A program made the position numbers and the translations under genes. The notes under the pieces were generated by a model. The model was not told the DNA's origin, made no database searches, and saw nothing but the letters and a program-made list of their open reading frames with translations. Positions 8,042-16,618 of a DNA stretch of 64,000 nucleotides are shown here, in pieces. The DNA is from CAG-791 sp963593905 (lineage in GTDB: Bacteria > Bacillota > Clostridia > Lachnospirales > Lachnospiraceae), in assembly GCA_963593905.1 (NCBI GenBank), contig CAVBBL010000002.1:124001-188000 (forward strand). Direction: 5' to 3'. Every line of letters starts with the position of its first letter. The first letter of the stretch is position 1.

Positions 8042-8911
8042 ATGATAAGGCACATTGGCTTAATTACCAATCAGATGAAGGATCCCTCCTATGCATTCAC
8101 AAAGGAGGTGCTCCATTTTCTGCAGACAAAGGGTGTGGACTGCAGACGGGTGGACACGGCGCCGGGAATTTCTCCGGAGACAGACTGTCTTCTGGTTCTC
8201 GGAGGAGACGGCACCATGCTGCAGGCGGCCAGAGACTGCGCTGACAGACAGATTCCCATGCTGGGAATTAACCTTGGCAAGTTGGGATATCTGGCAGAGG
8301 TGGAAAAGCAGAATTGGCGGGAAGCGCTGGAGCAGCTTTTAGAAGGGGACTTCCAGATTGAAAAAAGAATGATGCTGGAAGGAAGATTGGTGGGGAAACG
8401 GCAAATGGACGATGCCGGGGATGCAGCCGTCATTCCCGAAGAAGGCACAAAGGGTACGCCGGAATATGCCCTCAATGACGTGGTGATCACCAGAGACGGC
8501 TCCTTGCAGATCGTGAGTTATATCATTTATGTAAATGGAAAGCTCCTGAATACTTTTGAGGCGGACGGAATCATTCTCTCCACACCCACAGGGTCCACGG
8601 CATACAATCTGTCAGCAGGGGGGCCTATCGCGGAGCCGGGCGCGCAGCTGATGCTTCTTACGCCTATCTGTCCCCACACACTTAGTACCCGAAGTATTAT
8701 TTTAGCGCCTCAGGATCATGTGACCATCGAGATCGGACCGGGAAGAGAACAGCGCTGCTCCAGAGCAAGAGCCAGTTTTGACGGAGGATTTGATAAGCTC
8801 ATGGAGACCGGAGACTGCATTGAGATCTCCCGGAGTGAGAGGGAAACTTTGGTGATCAAGCTCTCCAGTCAGAGCTTTCTGGAGATTCTGCACGAGAAGA
8901 TCGCACAGTAG
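8042..8911 (+). CDS. nadK: NAD kinase
   Basis: 289 residues. Phosphorylates NAD to NADP using ATP or polyphosphate. The diagnostic LVLGGDGTMLQAARDC is near residue 50, followed by GINLGKLGYLAEV, the NDVVITRDG block and TPTGSTAYNLSAGGP, all conserved in the family. I use ATG 8042, which gives the usual start MIRHIGLITNQ; an in-frame ATG at 7997 lies inside tlyA. Position between tlyA and argR is typical for Clostridia. Confidence 0.95.
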   Translation: MIRHIGLITNQMKDPSYAFTKEVLHFLQTKGVDCRRVDTAPGISPETDCLLVLGGDGTMLQAARDCADRQIPMLGINLGKLGYLAEVEKQNWREALEQLLEGDFQIEKRMMLEGRLVGKRQMDDAGDAAVIPEEGTKGTPEYALNDVVITRDGSLQIVSYIIYVNGKLLNTFEADGIILSTPTGSTAYNLSAGGPIAEPGAQLMLLTPICPHTLSTRSIILAPQDHVTIEIGPGREQRCSRARASFDGGFDKLMETGDCIEISRSERETLVIKLSSQSFLEILHEKIAQ

Positions 8912-8940
8912 AATGGGCGTAAATGCCATCAATGCATGAT

Positions 8941-9011
8941 CGTATCAGAGAAAGTGCCTTCGCGATTTTTCTGCACGCAGCCGCAATAAATTGCGGCATA
9001 TGGAGTTAACT
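8941..9011 (+). promoter_or_regulatory. Family I leader upstream of argR
   Basis: A diverged module C hairpin (AGAGAAA with TTTTTCT around GCCTTCGCG, 8947-8972) is followed by module D, GCCGCAA-TAAA-TTGCGGC (8980-8997), then TATGGAG and the start codon. The order and spacing match the other family I copies. Confidence 0.75.
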
Positions 9012-9464
9012 ATGAAAAAAAACCGCCATGAAAAAATCATAGAGATCATCGGACAGCGTGAGATCGAGACCCAGGAAGAACTGGCAAGAGCGCTGCGGGA
9101 GGCCGGATATGAGGTGACGCAGGCCACGGTTTCCAGGGATATCAGAGAGCTGAAGCTCACGAAGATGCAGATTGGAAACGGCCGTCAGAAATATGTGATC
9201 ATGCGGGGACATGATGCACAGCTGTCGGATAAGTATATCCGGGTGCTGCGGGACGCCTTTGTGTCCATGGATCAGGCGCAGAATATCATTGTGATGAAGA
9301 CATTTTCCGGCATGGCTATGGCGGTAGCCGCTGCGCTGGATGCACTGCATATTCCACAGGTCGTGGGCTGTATTGCGGGAGATGATACCATCATGATGGC
9401 TATTCGCACCAGTGAGGATGCGGCACTCGTCATGAAGCAGCTGCACGAAATGATTGCCCAGTGA
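9012..9464 (+). CDS. argR: Arginine repressor ArgR
   Basis: 150 residues, the normal family length. The N-terminal winged helix (residues 1-70) shows HEKIIEIIGQREIETQEEL and TQATVSRDIRELKLTKM; the C-terminal oligomerisation and arginine-binding domain ends with VGCIAGDDTIMMAIR near residue 120, containing the conserved GDDT. It senses L-arginine and regulates arginine metabolism as a hexamer. ATG 9012 follows GGAG at six bases. No arginine biosynthesis gene is nearby; location before recN is the common arrangement in Firmicutes. Confidence 0.95.
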   Translation: MKKNRHEKIIEIIGQREIETQEELARALREAGYEVTQATVSRDIRELKLTKMQIGNGRQKYVIMRGHDAQLSDKYIRVLRDAFVSMDQAQNIIVMKTFSGMAMAVAAALDALHIPQVVGCIAGDDTIMMAIRTSEDAALVMKQLHEMIAQ

Positions 9465-9480
9465 GATAGAGGAGGAGCCT

Positions 9481-11193
9481 ATGCTGCTGAGCCTGCATGT
9501 AAAAAATCTGGCATTGATCGAAGAAGAGGAAGTCACTTTCACAGATGGTCTGAATATCCTGACCGGTGAAACCGGCGCAGGTAAGTCCTTTATCATAGGC
9601 TCTGTTAACCTGGCATTGGGAGCAAAGGCGGATGCGGGACTGATCCGGGAGGGAGCAGACTGTGCGCTGATCGAACTGATTTTTCGGCTGGATAATGAAC
9701 AGCAAAGGCAGATGCTTGCGCAAAAGGGCCTTAAGCCGGAGGAAGATGACACGATTCTGATTAAGAGACGTATCGGTCAGGGACGCAGTGTATGCACTGT
9801 GGCCGGAGAGACAGTGACGGCTAGGGAAATGCGGGAAATCGCAGAGCATCTGATGGATCTTTATGGGCAGAGAGAAAATCAGACACTGCTTCGCCGTGAC
9901 AGACAGATGAAGGTGGTGGATGAATATGCCGGGACCGATGCACAACAGTGCAAAGAGGAACTTCGGAAGGTATATCAGACATACCGCACAGATCTGGAAG
10001 AGTGGGAAAATCAGGGTCTGGATGAGAAGACGAGGCTGCGGGAAGAGGAATTGCTGCGCTTTGAGGTAAAGGAACTGGAGGAGGCGCAGGTAAAACCCGG
10101 TGAGATGCAGGCGTTAGAGGAAGAATATCGTCGACTTTCCTCTTTCCAGAAGCTTCAGGAAGCCGCAGAGGCAGCCAGAAATTATACCGCAGGAGAAGAG
10201 GACGGCGCTGCCGATCAAATAGAGAGAGCCTGCAGAGAACTCCGCAGGATGACCGGGTGCGATACTGTACTGGATGGGCTTTTGGCCCAATTGGAGGAGA
10301 TTGACAGTCTTCTTTCCGATTTTACCAGAGAACTCTCCGATTATGCCGATGGACTGACTTTTGATCCGGCATCCTTTTCCCAGGTGGAAGAGCGCCTGAA
10401 TCTGTTAAATCATCTGCAGGATAAGTATGGTCAGGGCGAGGAAGCGCTGAAAAAAGCATTGGAGGAGCGAAGCTGCCGCTTAGAGGAACTGGCAGACTAC
10501 GAGATGCATCGACAGAAACTGCAAACGCGCCTGCAGGAAGAGAAGGAACAACTTCTTTCTCTCTGCGATTCCCTGTCAAAGCTTCGCAGAAAAGCGGCAG
10601 CCGAGTTGGCGGCCCAAATGCAAAGTGCGCTGCTTTCTCTCAATTTTAATCAGGTGGCTTTCGAGATTCAGATTACGCCGGATCCGGAAAAGCCGGGTCC
10701 TGGCGGCTATGACCAGATAGCCTTCATGATTTCCATGAATCCGGGAGAACCCCTGCGGCCGTTAGATCAGATCGCCAGCGGCGGTGAGCTTTCTCGTATC
10801 ATGCTGGGACTAAAGACCGTATTTGCCGGTAAGGATGAAGTATACACATTTATTTTTGATGAGATCGACAGCGGCATCAGTGGTCAGACCGCCTGGATGG
10901 TGGCTAAGAAACTGGGCATTCTGGCAGAGCATCACCAGATACTGTGCATTACCCATCTGCCCCAGATCGCTGCCATGGGTGACAGCCATTTCCGAATAGC
11001 CAAGGAGACGAGAGACGGCAGGACGTATACGCATATTTCCCAACTGAGTTCGGAGGAAAGCTGTCTGGAACTGGCCAGGCTGCTGGGAGGTGCCCAGATC
11101 ACAAAGGCGGTGACGGATAATGCCAGAGAGATGAAGGCACAGGCCGCGGCGGTGCGAAGAAGCACCGGAAAGGAAGCGTGGGATGAGACCTGA
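9481..11193 (+). CDS. recN: DNA repair protein RecN
   Basis: 570 residues. An SMC-like ATPase acting early in double-strand-break repair. Walker A GETGAGKSFIIG is near residue 28, a long coiled coil follows in the middle, and the C-terminal half carries the ABC signature ASGGELSRIMLGLK (about residue 430) and Walker B FIFDEIDSGISG (about 458), then ITHLPQIAAMGDSHF. Translation starts at ATG 9481 after TAGGAGGAGCC, 16 bases after the argR stop. In many spore-forming Clostridia spoIVB and spo0A follow; here the next gene is a DUF1836 protein. Confidence 0.96.
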   Translation: MLLSLHVKNLALIEEEEVTFTDGLNILTGETGAGKSFIIGSVNLALGAKADAGLIREGADCALIELIFRLDNEQQRQMLAQKGLKPEEDDTILIKRRIGQGRSVCTVAGETVTAREMREIAEHLMDLYGQRENQTLLRRDRQMKVVDEYAGTDAQQCKEELRKVYQTYRTDLEEWENQGLDEKTRLREEELLRFEVKELEEAQVKPGEMQALEEEYRRLSSFQKLQEAAEAARNYTAGEEDGAADQIERACRELRRMTGCDTVLDGLLAQLEEIDSLLSDFTRELSDYADGLTFDPASFSQVEERLNLLNHLQDKYGQGEEALKKALEERSCRLEELADYEMHRQKLQTRLQEEKEQLLSLCDSLSKLRRKAAAELAAQMQSALLSLNFNQVAFEIQITPDPEKPGPGGYDQIAFMISMNPGEPLRPLDQIASGGELSRIMLGLKTVFAGKDEVYTFIFDEIDSGISGQTAWMVAKKLGILAEHHQILCITHLPQIAAMGDSHFRIAKETRDGRTYTHISQLSSEESCLELARLLGGAQITKAVTDNAREMKAQAAAVRRSTGKEAWDET

Positions 11194-11890
11194 AATGGAA
11201 CAGATCGCACAAAAACTGGATAGCATCCTGCAGGAGATGGATTACGTAAAGGTACAGGATATACCAGGAATCGACCTGTATATGGATCAGGTGACTACCT
11301 TTATGGAGGAGCACCTGAAAAAGACGGCCAGACATCCGCAGACGGATAAGATTCTGACCAAGACCATGATCAATAATTATGCCAAGAGTGATCTGCTGCT
11401 GCCTCCTGTGAAGAAGAAATACAATATGGATCACATGCTGCTCCTTCTCTGGATCTACTATTTGAAGAGCTTTCTCTCAATCGGAGATATTCAGCAGATC
11501 TTAGGACCTGTAAAGGAACATTTTACCCCGGAAGGCAGAGAGCTGGCACTGCAGGCCCAGAAAAAGAAAAAGCCGGAAAAGGCCCAGGATAAAAAGGAAC
11601 AGAACCCTGAGCTGGAAGAGGATGCCTGGATACCGGAGTATACACTGCCTCAGGTCTATGACGTGGTGATGAAGGATGTCTCGGGGCAAATGGGCAGGAT
11701 CCGCGAGGAGGTAAAGCGCCAGGTAAAGACGGCGGCGGATTCCTTTAAGGATGCACCGGAAAAGGAGCAGGCCCTGCTGCAGCGCTTTGACCTTCTGTGT
11801 GAGATGAGCGCCGAAGTATATATTAAGAAAATGCTCATTGAACAGCTTATAGATGAGTTGTGCGAGGAAAATGCACCGGTTCAGAAATAG
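11183..11890 (+). CDS. DUF1836 domain-containing protein
   Basis: 235 residues, overlapping the recN stop by 11 bases and so probably translationally coupled to it. The N-terminal half (about residues 15-130) resembles DUF1836: DIPGIDLYMDQVTTFMEEHL, then TKTMINNYAKSDLLLPPVKKKYN and HMLLLLWIYYLKSFLSI. The TKTMINNYAK segment is reminiscent of a MerR-like helix-turn-helix that recognises DNA, so a regulatory role is possible. A Lys/Glu-rich linker follows, then an amphipathic helical tail. No signal peptide or membrane helix. The biological role is unknown. Confidence 0.8.
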   Translation: MRPEMEQIAQKLDSILQEMDYVKVQDIPGIDLYMDQVTTFMEEHLKKTARHPQTDKILTKTMINNYAKSDLLLPPVKKKYNMDHMLLLLWIYYLKSFLSIGDIQQILGPVKEHFTPEGRELALQAQKKKKPEKAQDKKEQNPELEEDAWIPEYTLPQVYDVVMKDVSGQMGRIREEVKRQVKTAADSFKDAPEKEQALLQRFDLLCEMSAEVYIKKMLIEQLIDELCEENAPVQK

Positions 11891-11920
11891 AATATGTATG
11901 TAAAATCACACATAAGAAGC

Positions 11921-11950
11921 AGGACAAAGGAACAGGTTATCTGCTATAAT
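11921..11950 (+). promoter_or_regulatory. Sigma-A promoter for the SPFH gene
   Basis: A perfect TATAAT (11945-11950) lies 18 bases after AGGACA (11921-11926), a weak -35 match. The transcript would start near 11957. Confidence 0.6.
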
Positions 11951-11970
11951 GTTCTTATTAAAGCCTATGG

Positions 11971-12006
11971 ATGCCGCAGACGAGCTGCGGCAAAGAAAGG
12001 AGAAGT
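11971..12006 (+). promoter_or_regulatory. Family I leader (module D only) upstream of the SPFH gene
   Basis: Module D, GCCGCAG-ACGAG-CTGCGGC, is followed by AAAGAAAGGAG and the ATG at 12007. The upstream A, B and C modules of the full leader are missing. Confidence 0.7.
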
Positions 12007-13332
12007 ATGGGACTGATTAAAGCTATCCAGAATGCGGCAGGCAGCGTTCTTGCCGACCAGTGGAAGGAGTATTTCTACTGTGATGCCATTTCCACCGATG
12101 TCCTGATGGTTCGCGGACAGAAGAAGACCAGTGAGAAACGTCAGAGCTCCAATACCAAGGGTGAGGATAATATCATCACCAATGGCTCTGTTATTGCAGT
12201 TGCGGATGGACAGTGCATGCTGATCGTGGAGCAGGGCAAGGTCGTAGAGCTCTGCGCAGAGGCAGGAGAGTTTACCTGGGATTCCTCTACAGAGCCCAGT
12301 ATCTTCACAGGCAAATTAGGGGACAGCATCAAACAGACCTTCAGCAATATCGGCAAGCGTTTTACCTTTGGCGGTGACGCTCCGAAGGATCAGAGAGTTT
12401 ATTATATCAATACCAAAGAGATCATGGGCAATAAATACGGTACGCCGGCACCGGTGCCTTTCCGTGTGGTAGATACCAATATCGGTCTGGACGTGGATAT
12501 TGCCATTCGCTGCAATGGTGAATATTCCTATCGCATTACCGATCCTATCCTGTTCTATACCAATGTATGCGGCAATGTGACCACAGAGTATGCCCGCACG
12601 CAGATCGATTCTCAGCTGAAGTCAGAGCTGCTCACAGCATTGCAGCCCGCTTTTGCCAGAATTTCCGCTATGGGTATCCGTTACAGTGCTGTGCCTGCTC
12701 ACACCACAGAGATGGCAGGGGCTCTCAATGAGGAGCTTTCTGAGAAATGGGCGCAGCTGCGTGGTATTGCTATCGTTTCCTTCGGTATCAATACCATGAA
12801 GGCTTCCGAAGAAGATGAGCAGATGATCAAGGATCTGCAGAAGGCGGGAGCCCTTCGTTCACCGGCCATGGCAGCAGCTACCCTGACCAGTGCCCAGGCA
12901 GATGCGATGAGAGCAGCAGCTTCCAACCAGAGTACCGGGCCTATGATGGCTTTTGCAGGAATGAATATGGCATCCAATGCAGGGGGCATGAATGCGTCAC
13001 AGCTCTATCAGATGTCCCAGCAGCAAGGCGGCGGTATGCCGCAGATGCAGAATGCAGCGCCTAACGGCGGCTTTGGCACAGCAGCGGCAGCACCGAATCA
13101 GACAGCACCTGCGCAGGAAGCATATGCCCAGAGCGCAGCGCCCCAGATGCAGCCTGCGTCCGCAGGATGGATCTGCCCTCAGTGTCAGACACAGAACAGC
13201 GGTAATTTCTGTGCGAACTGCGGAACAAAGAAGCCGGCAGAGGCAAAGAGTGCCTGCGCAAAGTGCGGATATGCTTTCCCTGATCCGTCTAATCCGCCCA
13301 AGTTCTGCCCGAACTGCGGCGAGAAGGTCTGA
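12007..13332 (+). CDS. SPFH-domain (virion core-like) protein with C-terminal zinc ribbons
   Basis: 441 residues. The first ~300 residues form an SPFH-type domain resembling B. subtilis YdjI (MGLIKAIQNAAGSVLADQWKEYF, TNGSVIAVADGQCMLIVEQGKV, then GTPAPVPFRVVDTNIGLDVDIAIRCNGEYSYRI). A Gln/Ala/Met-rich flexible linker (about 300-390) leads to two zinc ribbons: CPQCQTQNSGNFCANCG and CAKCGYAF ... FCPNCG. In Bacillus, YdjI recruits a PspA homologue to membranes, so a membrane stress role is plausible. No PspA-like gene lies next to it. It has its own promoter and a terminator (13386-13416). Confidence 0.85.
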   Translation: MGLIKAIQNAAGSVLADQWKEYFYCDAISTDVLMVRGQKKTSEKRQSSNTKGEDNIITNGSVIAVADGQCMLIVEQGKVVELCAEAGEFTWDSSTEPSIFTGKLGDSIKQTFSNIGKRFTFGGDAPKDQRVYYINTKEIMGNKYGTPAPVPFRVVDTNIGLDVDIAIRCNGEYSYRITDPILFYTNVCGNVTTEYARTQIDSQLKSELLTALQPAFARISAMGIRYSAVPAHTTEMAGALNEELSEKWAQLRGIAIVSFGINTMKASEEDEQMIKDLQKAGALRSPAMAAATLTSAQADAMRAAASNQSTGPMMAFAGMNMASNAGGMNASQLYQMSQQQGGGMPQMQNAAPNGGFGTAAAAPNQTAPAQEAYAQSAAPQMQPASAGWICPQCQTQNSGNFCANCGTKKPAEAKSACAKCGYAFPDPSNPPKFCPNCGEKV

Positions 13333-13385
13333 TTTCGCCAGGGTGTCCATAACATAGCACATAGTAAAAGGTAAAGCACAGCAAG

Positions 13386-13416
13386 CGGTGCGGTCGAAAG
13401 GTCGCACCGTTTTTTA
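13386..13416 (+). terminator. Rho-independent terminator after the SPFH gene
   Basis: CGGTGCG and CGCACCG form a perfect stem around GTCGAAAGGT, followed by six T. Confidence 0.9.
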
Positions 13417-13417
13417 T

Positions 13418-13608
13418 GCGAAATTCTCCTCGTGCTGCCGCAGACAAGCTGCGGCATAGAAAGGTAAAGTTTGAAAGAAATGTCTGATGACATTTCTTTC
13501 AAACAGCATGCTGCCGCAAGCGTCATCATGCTGATCGTATCGGAGAATTCGCCTGCGCGAAATTCTCCTCACGTTGCCGCAGACAAGCTGCGGCATAGAA
13601 AGGTAAAA
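13418..13608 (+). promoter_or_regulatory. Family I leader upstream of pcrA (one and a half copies)
   Basis: A partial first copy (3' half of module C plus module D, 13418-13468) is followed by a full set. Module A is GTTTGAAAGAAATGTC-TGAT with its exact complement (13469-13504). Module B is CAGCATG ... CATGCTG (13504-13533). Module C is GGAGAATT-CGCCTGCGCGA-AATTCTCC (13542-13568). Module D is GCCGCAG-ACAAG-CTGCGGC, followed by ATAGAAAGGTAAAA and the ATG. The duplication suggests these units recombine or insert as blocks. Confidence 0.85.
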
Positions 13609-16128
13609 ATGAGCATTTACGATACTTTAAATAAAGAGCAGCAAAAAGCCTGCTTTCAGACAGAGGGACCGGTCCTGATCCTGGCCGGGGCGGGAAGCGG
13701 AAAGACCCGGGTGATCACGCACAGAATCTGCTACCTGATTGATGAATGCAATGTCAATCCCTGGAATATCCTGGCGATCACATTCACCAATAAGGCAGCA
13801 GGGGAGATGCGGGAACGTGTGGATAAACTGGTAGGGTTTGGGGCAGAGAGCATATGGATCTCCACATTCCATTCTATGTGTGTCCGTATCCTTCGCCGGC
13901 ACATCGAATTGCTGGGGTATGACAGTTCCTTTACGATTTACGATACGGATGATCAAAAGAGTCTCATGCGGGATATCTGCAAGGATCTGCGGATCGATAC
14001 CAAGAATCTGAAGGAGAGAACCATCTTAAATGCTATCAGCAGTGCAAAGAACGAACTGGAAAGCCCCCTTCGCTATCGGGAGGAGCATGGGATGGACTTT
14101 ACCCATCGCCAGATTGCAGATGCCTACGAGGCATATCAAAGAGCATTGCATAAAAATAATGCATTGGATTTTGATGATCTTTTGATGAAGACGGTGGAAC
14201 TGTTCCGTTCCCACGACGAGGTATTAGCGAATTATCAGGAACGTTTCCGCTACATCATGGTAGATGAGTATCAGGATACCAACACGGCACAGTTCGAGCT
14301 GATCCGTCTTTTGGCTGCCCGTTACCGGAACCTGTGTGTGGTGGGAGATGATGACCAGTCTATCTACAAATTCCGCGGCGCCAATATCAATAATATCCTG
14401 GACTACGAGAAGATTTATCCGGATGCTCTTGTGGTGAAGCTGGAGCAGAACTATCGCTCTACCCAGAATGTGCTGAGTGCTGCCAATGCCGTAATCGGTC
14501 ACAACACAAAAAGAAAGAGCAAAAAGCTCTGGAGTGATCACGGAGAGGGGCATAAGATCCGATTCCGTCAGTTCAATACAGCTATGGAAGAGGCAGCCTT
14601 TATCGCAGAGGATATCGGAGATGTCATGCGCCGGGACAGACGGCTTTCCTATAAGGATTTTGCCATTCTTTACCGCACCAATGCACAGGCACGTATTCTG
14701 GAAGAGCGTCTGGTCTATGAGAACATGCCCTACAACATTGTGGGCGGCACGAATTTCTATGCCAGAAGAGAGATCAAGGACATGCTCTCTTATCTGAAGA
14801 CCATTGACAACGGCCGGGATGATCTGGCGGTACAGCGCATTTTGAATGTGCCTAGACGGGGCATCGGCAGGACCACGGTGGAGCGCATCGTCGAGTATGG
14901 AAGAGCCAATGATCTGGGCTTTTTTGAAGCGATGGAGAGGGCACAGGAAATTCCGTCTCTGGGGAAAACAGCAGCGAAACTCACGTCCTTTGTGGATATG
15001 ATTCATGATTTCCGCAGCTTCGCCAAAGAGAACTCCATGGAAGATCTGATGAAACGGGTCATCGATGTGACCGGCTATCAGAAGGAGCTGGAGGAGTCTG
15101 ACGAGGAGGATATACAGGATCGCATTTCCAATATCGATGAGCTGATCAGTAAGATCGTTGACTATGAGGAGAGCACCCAGGAGGAGCAGCCATCGTTGTC
15201 AGGCTTTCTGGAGGAAGTGGCTTTGGTGGCAGATGCAGACAGTGCCGGGGAGGATGATGACCGCATAGTCTTGATGACGATTCACAGTGCAAAGGGACTG
15301 GAATTCCCGCAGGTTTATCTGGCCGGCATGGAAGACGGTGTGTTCCCTGGCTTTATGACCATACAGGCAGAGGGAGAGGAGGAAATGGAAGAAGAGCGCC
15401 GCCTTGCCTACGTAGCCATCACCAGAGCAAAGGAGGAACTGACCATTACCTGTGCGAAGGCTCGCATGCTCCGGGGAGAGACTCAGTACAATCCGGTGAG
15501 CCGCTTCGTACTGGAAATTCCGGAAAATCTGTTGGATGGAAAGCCTGCGGCCGGCTATAAGAGAAGAAGAGATGACGAGGATGACCTGCCCTTTGCAGAT
15601 CAGGACGGACATTTCGGCAGAGATCACTATGATCGAAAGTATGAAGGCTACGGCGGAGCCGGTGGCTTTAACCGCTATGAGGATTACGGAAGTGCCGGGC
15701 GCAGCGCTTATGGAAAGGGTGCCTACCGCTATGGTGCAGGCTATGGAAACAGCGGCAGCACCGGAAACTACGGCGGCGGGAATTATGGCAGCGCAGGATA
15801 CAGCGCCGGCACGGGAAAAGTGTCGGCACGCAGCGCAGACGGCCGCCCCAGAGCTGTCTATACGCCTCCCCATACGGACAATGCGCACAGACCGGCTATA
15901 GCCAAAATGGGAGGCAGCGGACTGGGAGGTCTGCAGAAAGGACTGCCTCAGGCAGGCATAAAGCCGGATTATGAGGTAGGAGATCGGGTAACGCACATTA
16001 AATACGGCGAAGGCGTTGTGAAGGCACTGGAAAAAGGACCAAAGGATTACAAAGTTACAGTGGATTTTGACGAAGCAGGGCAGAAAGTGATGTATGCCGC
16101 CTTTGCAAAACTTATAAAAAAATCATAA
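13609..16128 (+). CDS. pcrA: ATP-dependent DNA helicase PcrA (UvrD/Rep family)
   Basis: 839 residues. A 3'-5' superfamily 1 helicase for repair and replication restart. Motifs in order: LAGAGSGKTRVITHRI (about residue 25), TFTNKAAGEMRER, MVDEYQDTNTAQFELI (about 215), VVGDDDQSIYKFRGAN, LEQNYRST, and MTIHSAKGLEFPQVYLAGMEDGVFP with YVAITRAK. A Gly/Tyr/Arg-rich low-complexity linker (about 655-765) precedes a C-terminal Tudor-like domain (YEVGDRVTHIKYGEGVV) of the kind that contacts RNA polymerase in PcrA. An in-frame ATG at 13471 would translate the leader repeat and has no ribosome site, so ATG 13609 is used. Confidence 0.95.
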   Translation: MSIYDTLNKEQQKACFQTEGPVLILAGAGSGKTRVITHRICYLIDECNVNPWNILAITFTNKAAGEMRERVDKLVGFGAESIWISTFHSMCVRILRRHIELLGYDSSFTIYDTDDQKSLMRDICKDLRIDTKNLKERTILNAISSAKNELESPLRYREEHGMDFTHRQIADAYEAYQRALHKNNALDFDDLLMKTVELFRSHDEVLANYQERFRYIMVDEYQDTNTAQFELIRLLAARYRNLCVVGDDDQSIYKFRGANINNILDYEKIYPDALVVKLEQNYRSTQNVLSAANAVIGHNTKRKSKKLWSDHGEGHKIRFRQFNTAMEEAAFIAEDIGDVMRRDRRLSYKDFAILYRTNAQARILEERLVYENMPYNIVGGTNFYARREIKDMLSYLKTIDNGRDDLAVQRILNVPRRGIGRTTVERIVEYGRANDLGFFEAMERAQEIPSLGKTAAKLTSFVDMIHDFRSFAKENSMEDLMKRVIDVTGYQKELEESDEEDIQDRISNIDELISKIVDYEESTQEEQPSLSGFLEEVALVADADSAGEDDDRIVLMTIHSAKGLEFPQVYLAGMEDGVFPGFMTIQAEGEEEMEEERRLAYVAITRAKEELTITCAKARMLRGETQYNPVSRFVLEIPENLLDGKPAAGYKRRRDDEDDLPFADQDGHFGRDHYDRKYEGYGGAGGFNRYEDYGSAGRSAYGKGAYRYGAGYGNSGSTGNYGGGNYGSAGYSAGTGKVSARSADGRPRAVYTPPHTDNAHRPAIAKMGGSGLGGLQKGLPQAGIKPDYEVGDRVTHIKYGEGVVKALEKGPKDYKVTVDFDEAGQKVMYAAFAKLIKKS

Positions 16129-16210
16129 AAAAGGTAGATAATTCAGATACAGAATGCTATATTATAACCATTAGTTCCCGGTAAGGGAGAAAGGAAGAAG
16201 GTATATTTCA

Positions 16211-16561
16211 ATGGACAGAACTTGGGATAAGTTAGATAAACTCGGAGAGGTTATGGATCTGGCAAAGCTGGGAGCACTTCTGAACAGACAGGAAGAGGAA
16301 GTGGAAGAGAAGAAGACCTGCCGTACCCTTTTGATCGTTTTGGCAGTGATCGGTGCAGTAGCAGCTGTAGCCGGTATCGCATATGCAGTATATCGTTTCG
16401 TGACACCGGATTATCTGGATGATTACGATGATGATTTTGATGATGACTTCGAAGAAGACGAAGAGGACGAGGAGCCTGTAGCTGTTCCGGCTGCACAGGA
16501 AGAAAAGGCCGAGGAGCCTGCAGAGGCAGAGGCTGAGGAAGCTGAGAAGACCGAAGAGTAA
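16211..16561 (+). CDS. Small single-pass membrane protein with acidic tail, unknown
   Basis: 116 residues; I do not recognise the family. An N-terminal amphipathic segment (WDKLDKLGEVMDLAKLGALL) and a charged patch lead to one membrane helix at about residues 40-62 (TLLIVLAVIGAVAAVAGIA). A very acidic tail (DDYDDDFDDDFEEDEEDEE, then Ala/Glu/Pro repeats) follows. Ribosome site GGGAGAAAGGAAG lies 9-12 bases before the ATG. A TATATTATAA stretch at about 16160 suggests its own promoter. The tail is probably cytoplasmic or wall-facing and could bind cations or basic proteins; that is a guess. Confidence 0.8.
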   Translation: MDRTWDKLDKLGEVMDLAKLGALLNRQEEEVEEKKTCRTLLIVLAVIGAVAAVAGIAYAVYRFVTPDYLDDYDDDFDDDFEEDEEDEEPVAVPAAQEEKAEEPAEAEAEEAEKTEE

Positions 16562-16618
16562 TCCAGCTGTCTGCATATAAAGAATACAGGCGGTCATGCG
16601 CCGCTGCTGGGAGGCAGT

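Noticed and set aside
13471..13608. N-terminal extension of PcrA (and equivalent extensions of the response regulator, permease 1, racemase-family protein and DUF1537 kinase) reading SENSPARNSPHVAADKL or similar
   Set aside because: The extension is translation of the family I leader. It has no ribosome site, is shared by unrelated proteins, and the real ATG has a good ribosome site at constant spacing.
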